Origin: Hymenobacter sp.
GTDB lineage: Bacteria; Bacteroidota; Bacteroidia; Cytophagales; Hymenobacteraceae
Assembly: GCA_025362615.1 (NCBI GenBank)
Contig: JANYFQ010000301.1
Location: forward strand, 1-7,580
DNA: 7,580 nt
Reading direction: 5' to 3'
The notes beneath the pieces are model-generated. The model did not search any database. It had not been told where the DNA came from and worked only from the letters and a program-made list of their open reading frames with translations. The position numbers and the translations under genes are program-made. Below are positions 7,306 through 7,580 of this stretch, in pieces. The stretch's first letter is position 1. Each line of letters opens with the position of its first letter.

Positions 7306-7580
7306 TGATAACCCTGGCCGGGGCCATGAGCACCGCCGAAATGGGCATTCAGCTGGCCGAACTTATCCGGCAGGACAAGGTGCATATTATCTCCTGCACC
7401 GGGGCCAACCTGGAAGAGGACATCTTCAACCTCGTGGCGCACGACTTTTACGAGCGCGTGCCCAACTACCGCGACCTGACGGCCGCCGACGAGCAGGCCC
7501 TGCTCGACCGCCACATGAACCGCGTGACGGACACCTGCATCCCCGAGCACGAGGCCATGCGGCGGCTCGAGCACGTCGTG
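7197..7580 (+). CDS. Deoxyhypusine synthase family protein, 3' partial
   Basis: The first 128 residues of a protein of usually a little over 300. They match the NAD-binding N-terminal part of deoxyhypusine synthases: MMITLAGAMSTAEMGIQLAELI (AGAMS at 41-45) and VHIISCTGANLEEDIFN (TGAN at 68-71), both typical cofactor-contact motifs. YERVPNYRDLTAADEQALLDRHMNRVTDTCIPE is a stretch I associate with the bacterial branch. In eukaryotes and archaea the enzyme transfers the aminobutyl group of spermidine to a Lys of eIF5A. Bacteria have no eIF5A, and bacterial relatives are thought to act in polyamine metabolism, for example homospermidine formation. The catalytic Lys lies beyond the window end, so activity cannot be judged. 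The ATG at 7197 follows seven A with no Shine-Dalgarno sequence. The degenerate HicA frame overlaps its first 109 bases out of frame. No clear promoter is seen. Confidence 0.88.
   Translation, partial: MHITNFLRHHYRHFNAAALIDAADGYNQHLAEGGKMMITLAGAMSTAEMGIQLAELIRQDKVHIISCTGANLEEDIFNLVAHDFYERVPNYRDLTAADEQALLDRHMNRVTDTCIPEHEAMRRLEHVV

Overview
The window is a GC-rich stretch of a Bacteroidota chromosome. A member of the Cytophagales such as Hymenobacter or a close relative fits best; that placement is inferred from gene content and style and was not tested by any search. The main clues are a TonB-dependent receptor with an N-terminal carboxypeptidase-regulatory-like domain, promoters of the Bacteroidota type (TTG, about 19 bases, TAnnTTTG), start codons without Shine-Dalgarno sequences, and a deoxyhypusine synthase-family gene of the kind found in this phylum. 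All genes found lie on the + strand.

Layout. Bases 2-613 hold a histidine phosphatase gene whose first codons lie before the window. Bases 614-778 are a cluster of REP-like nested palindromes. A promoter with a 16-base palindrome in its spacer (779-808) then precedes the gene for the E2 subunit of pyruvate dehydrogenase (850-2670, two lipoyl domains), which ends at a strong hairpin terminator. A second promoter candidate precedes a solitary TonB-dependent receptor (2810-5425), also closed by a strong terminator. Next is hslV (5545-6087), the peptidase subunit of HslVU, with a -7 box so close to its ATG that the transcript is probably leaderless. The last 1.4 kb carries a Uma2-family nuclease-like gene (6190-6660), a short HicB-type antitoxin gene (6710-6940), a one-base-overlapping HicA-type gene (6940-7305) that looks decayed, and the start of a deoxyhypusine synthase-family gene (7197-7580), cut by the window end.

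How the parts relate. The first four genes look like independent housekeeping units: three of the boundaries between them carry a palindrome cluster or a terminator, and each is followed by its own promoter or promoter candidate. E2 links glycolysis to the TCA cycle, the receptor imports an unknown ligand across the outer membrane, and HslV degrades proteins with HslU, which is not in the window. The Uma2-HicB-HicA block is accessory in character. Its HicA lacks the catalytic histidine (Tyr in its place), has lost its normal stop, and reads through a low-complexity tract into the next gene. I see no wholly new system. The points most worth a second look are the degenerate HicA, the REP-like cluster, the leaderless hslV start and the bacterial deoxyhypusine synthase-family gene.
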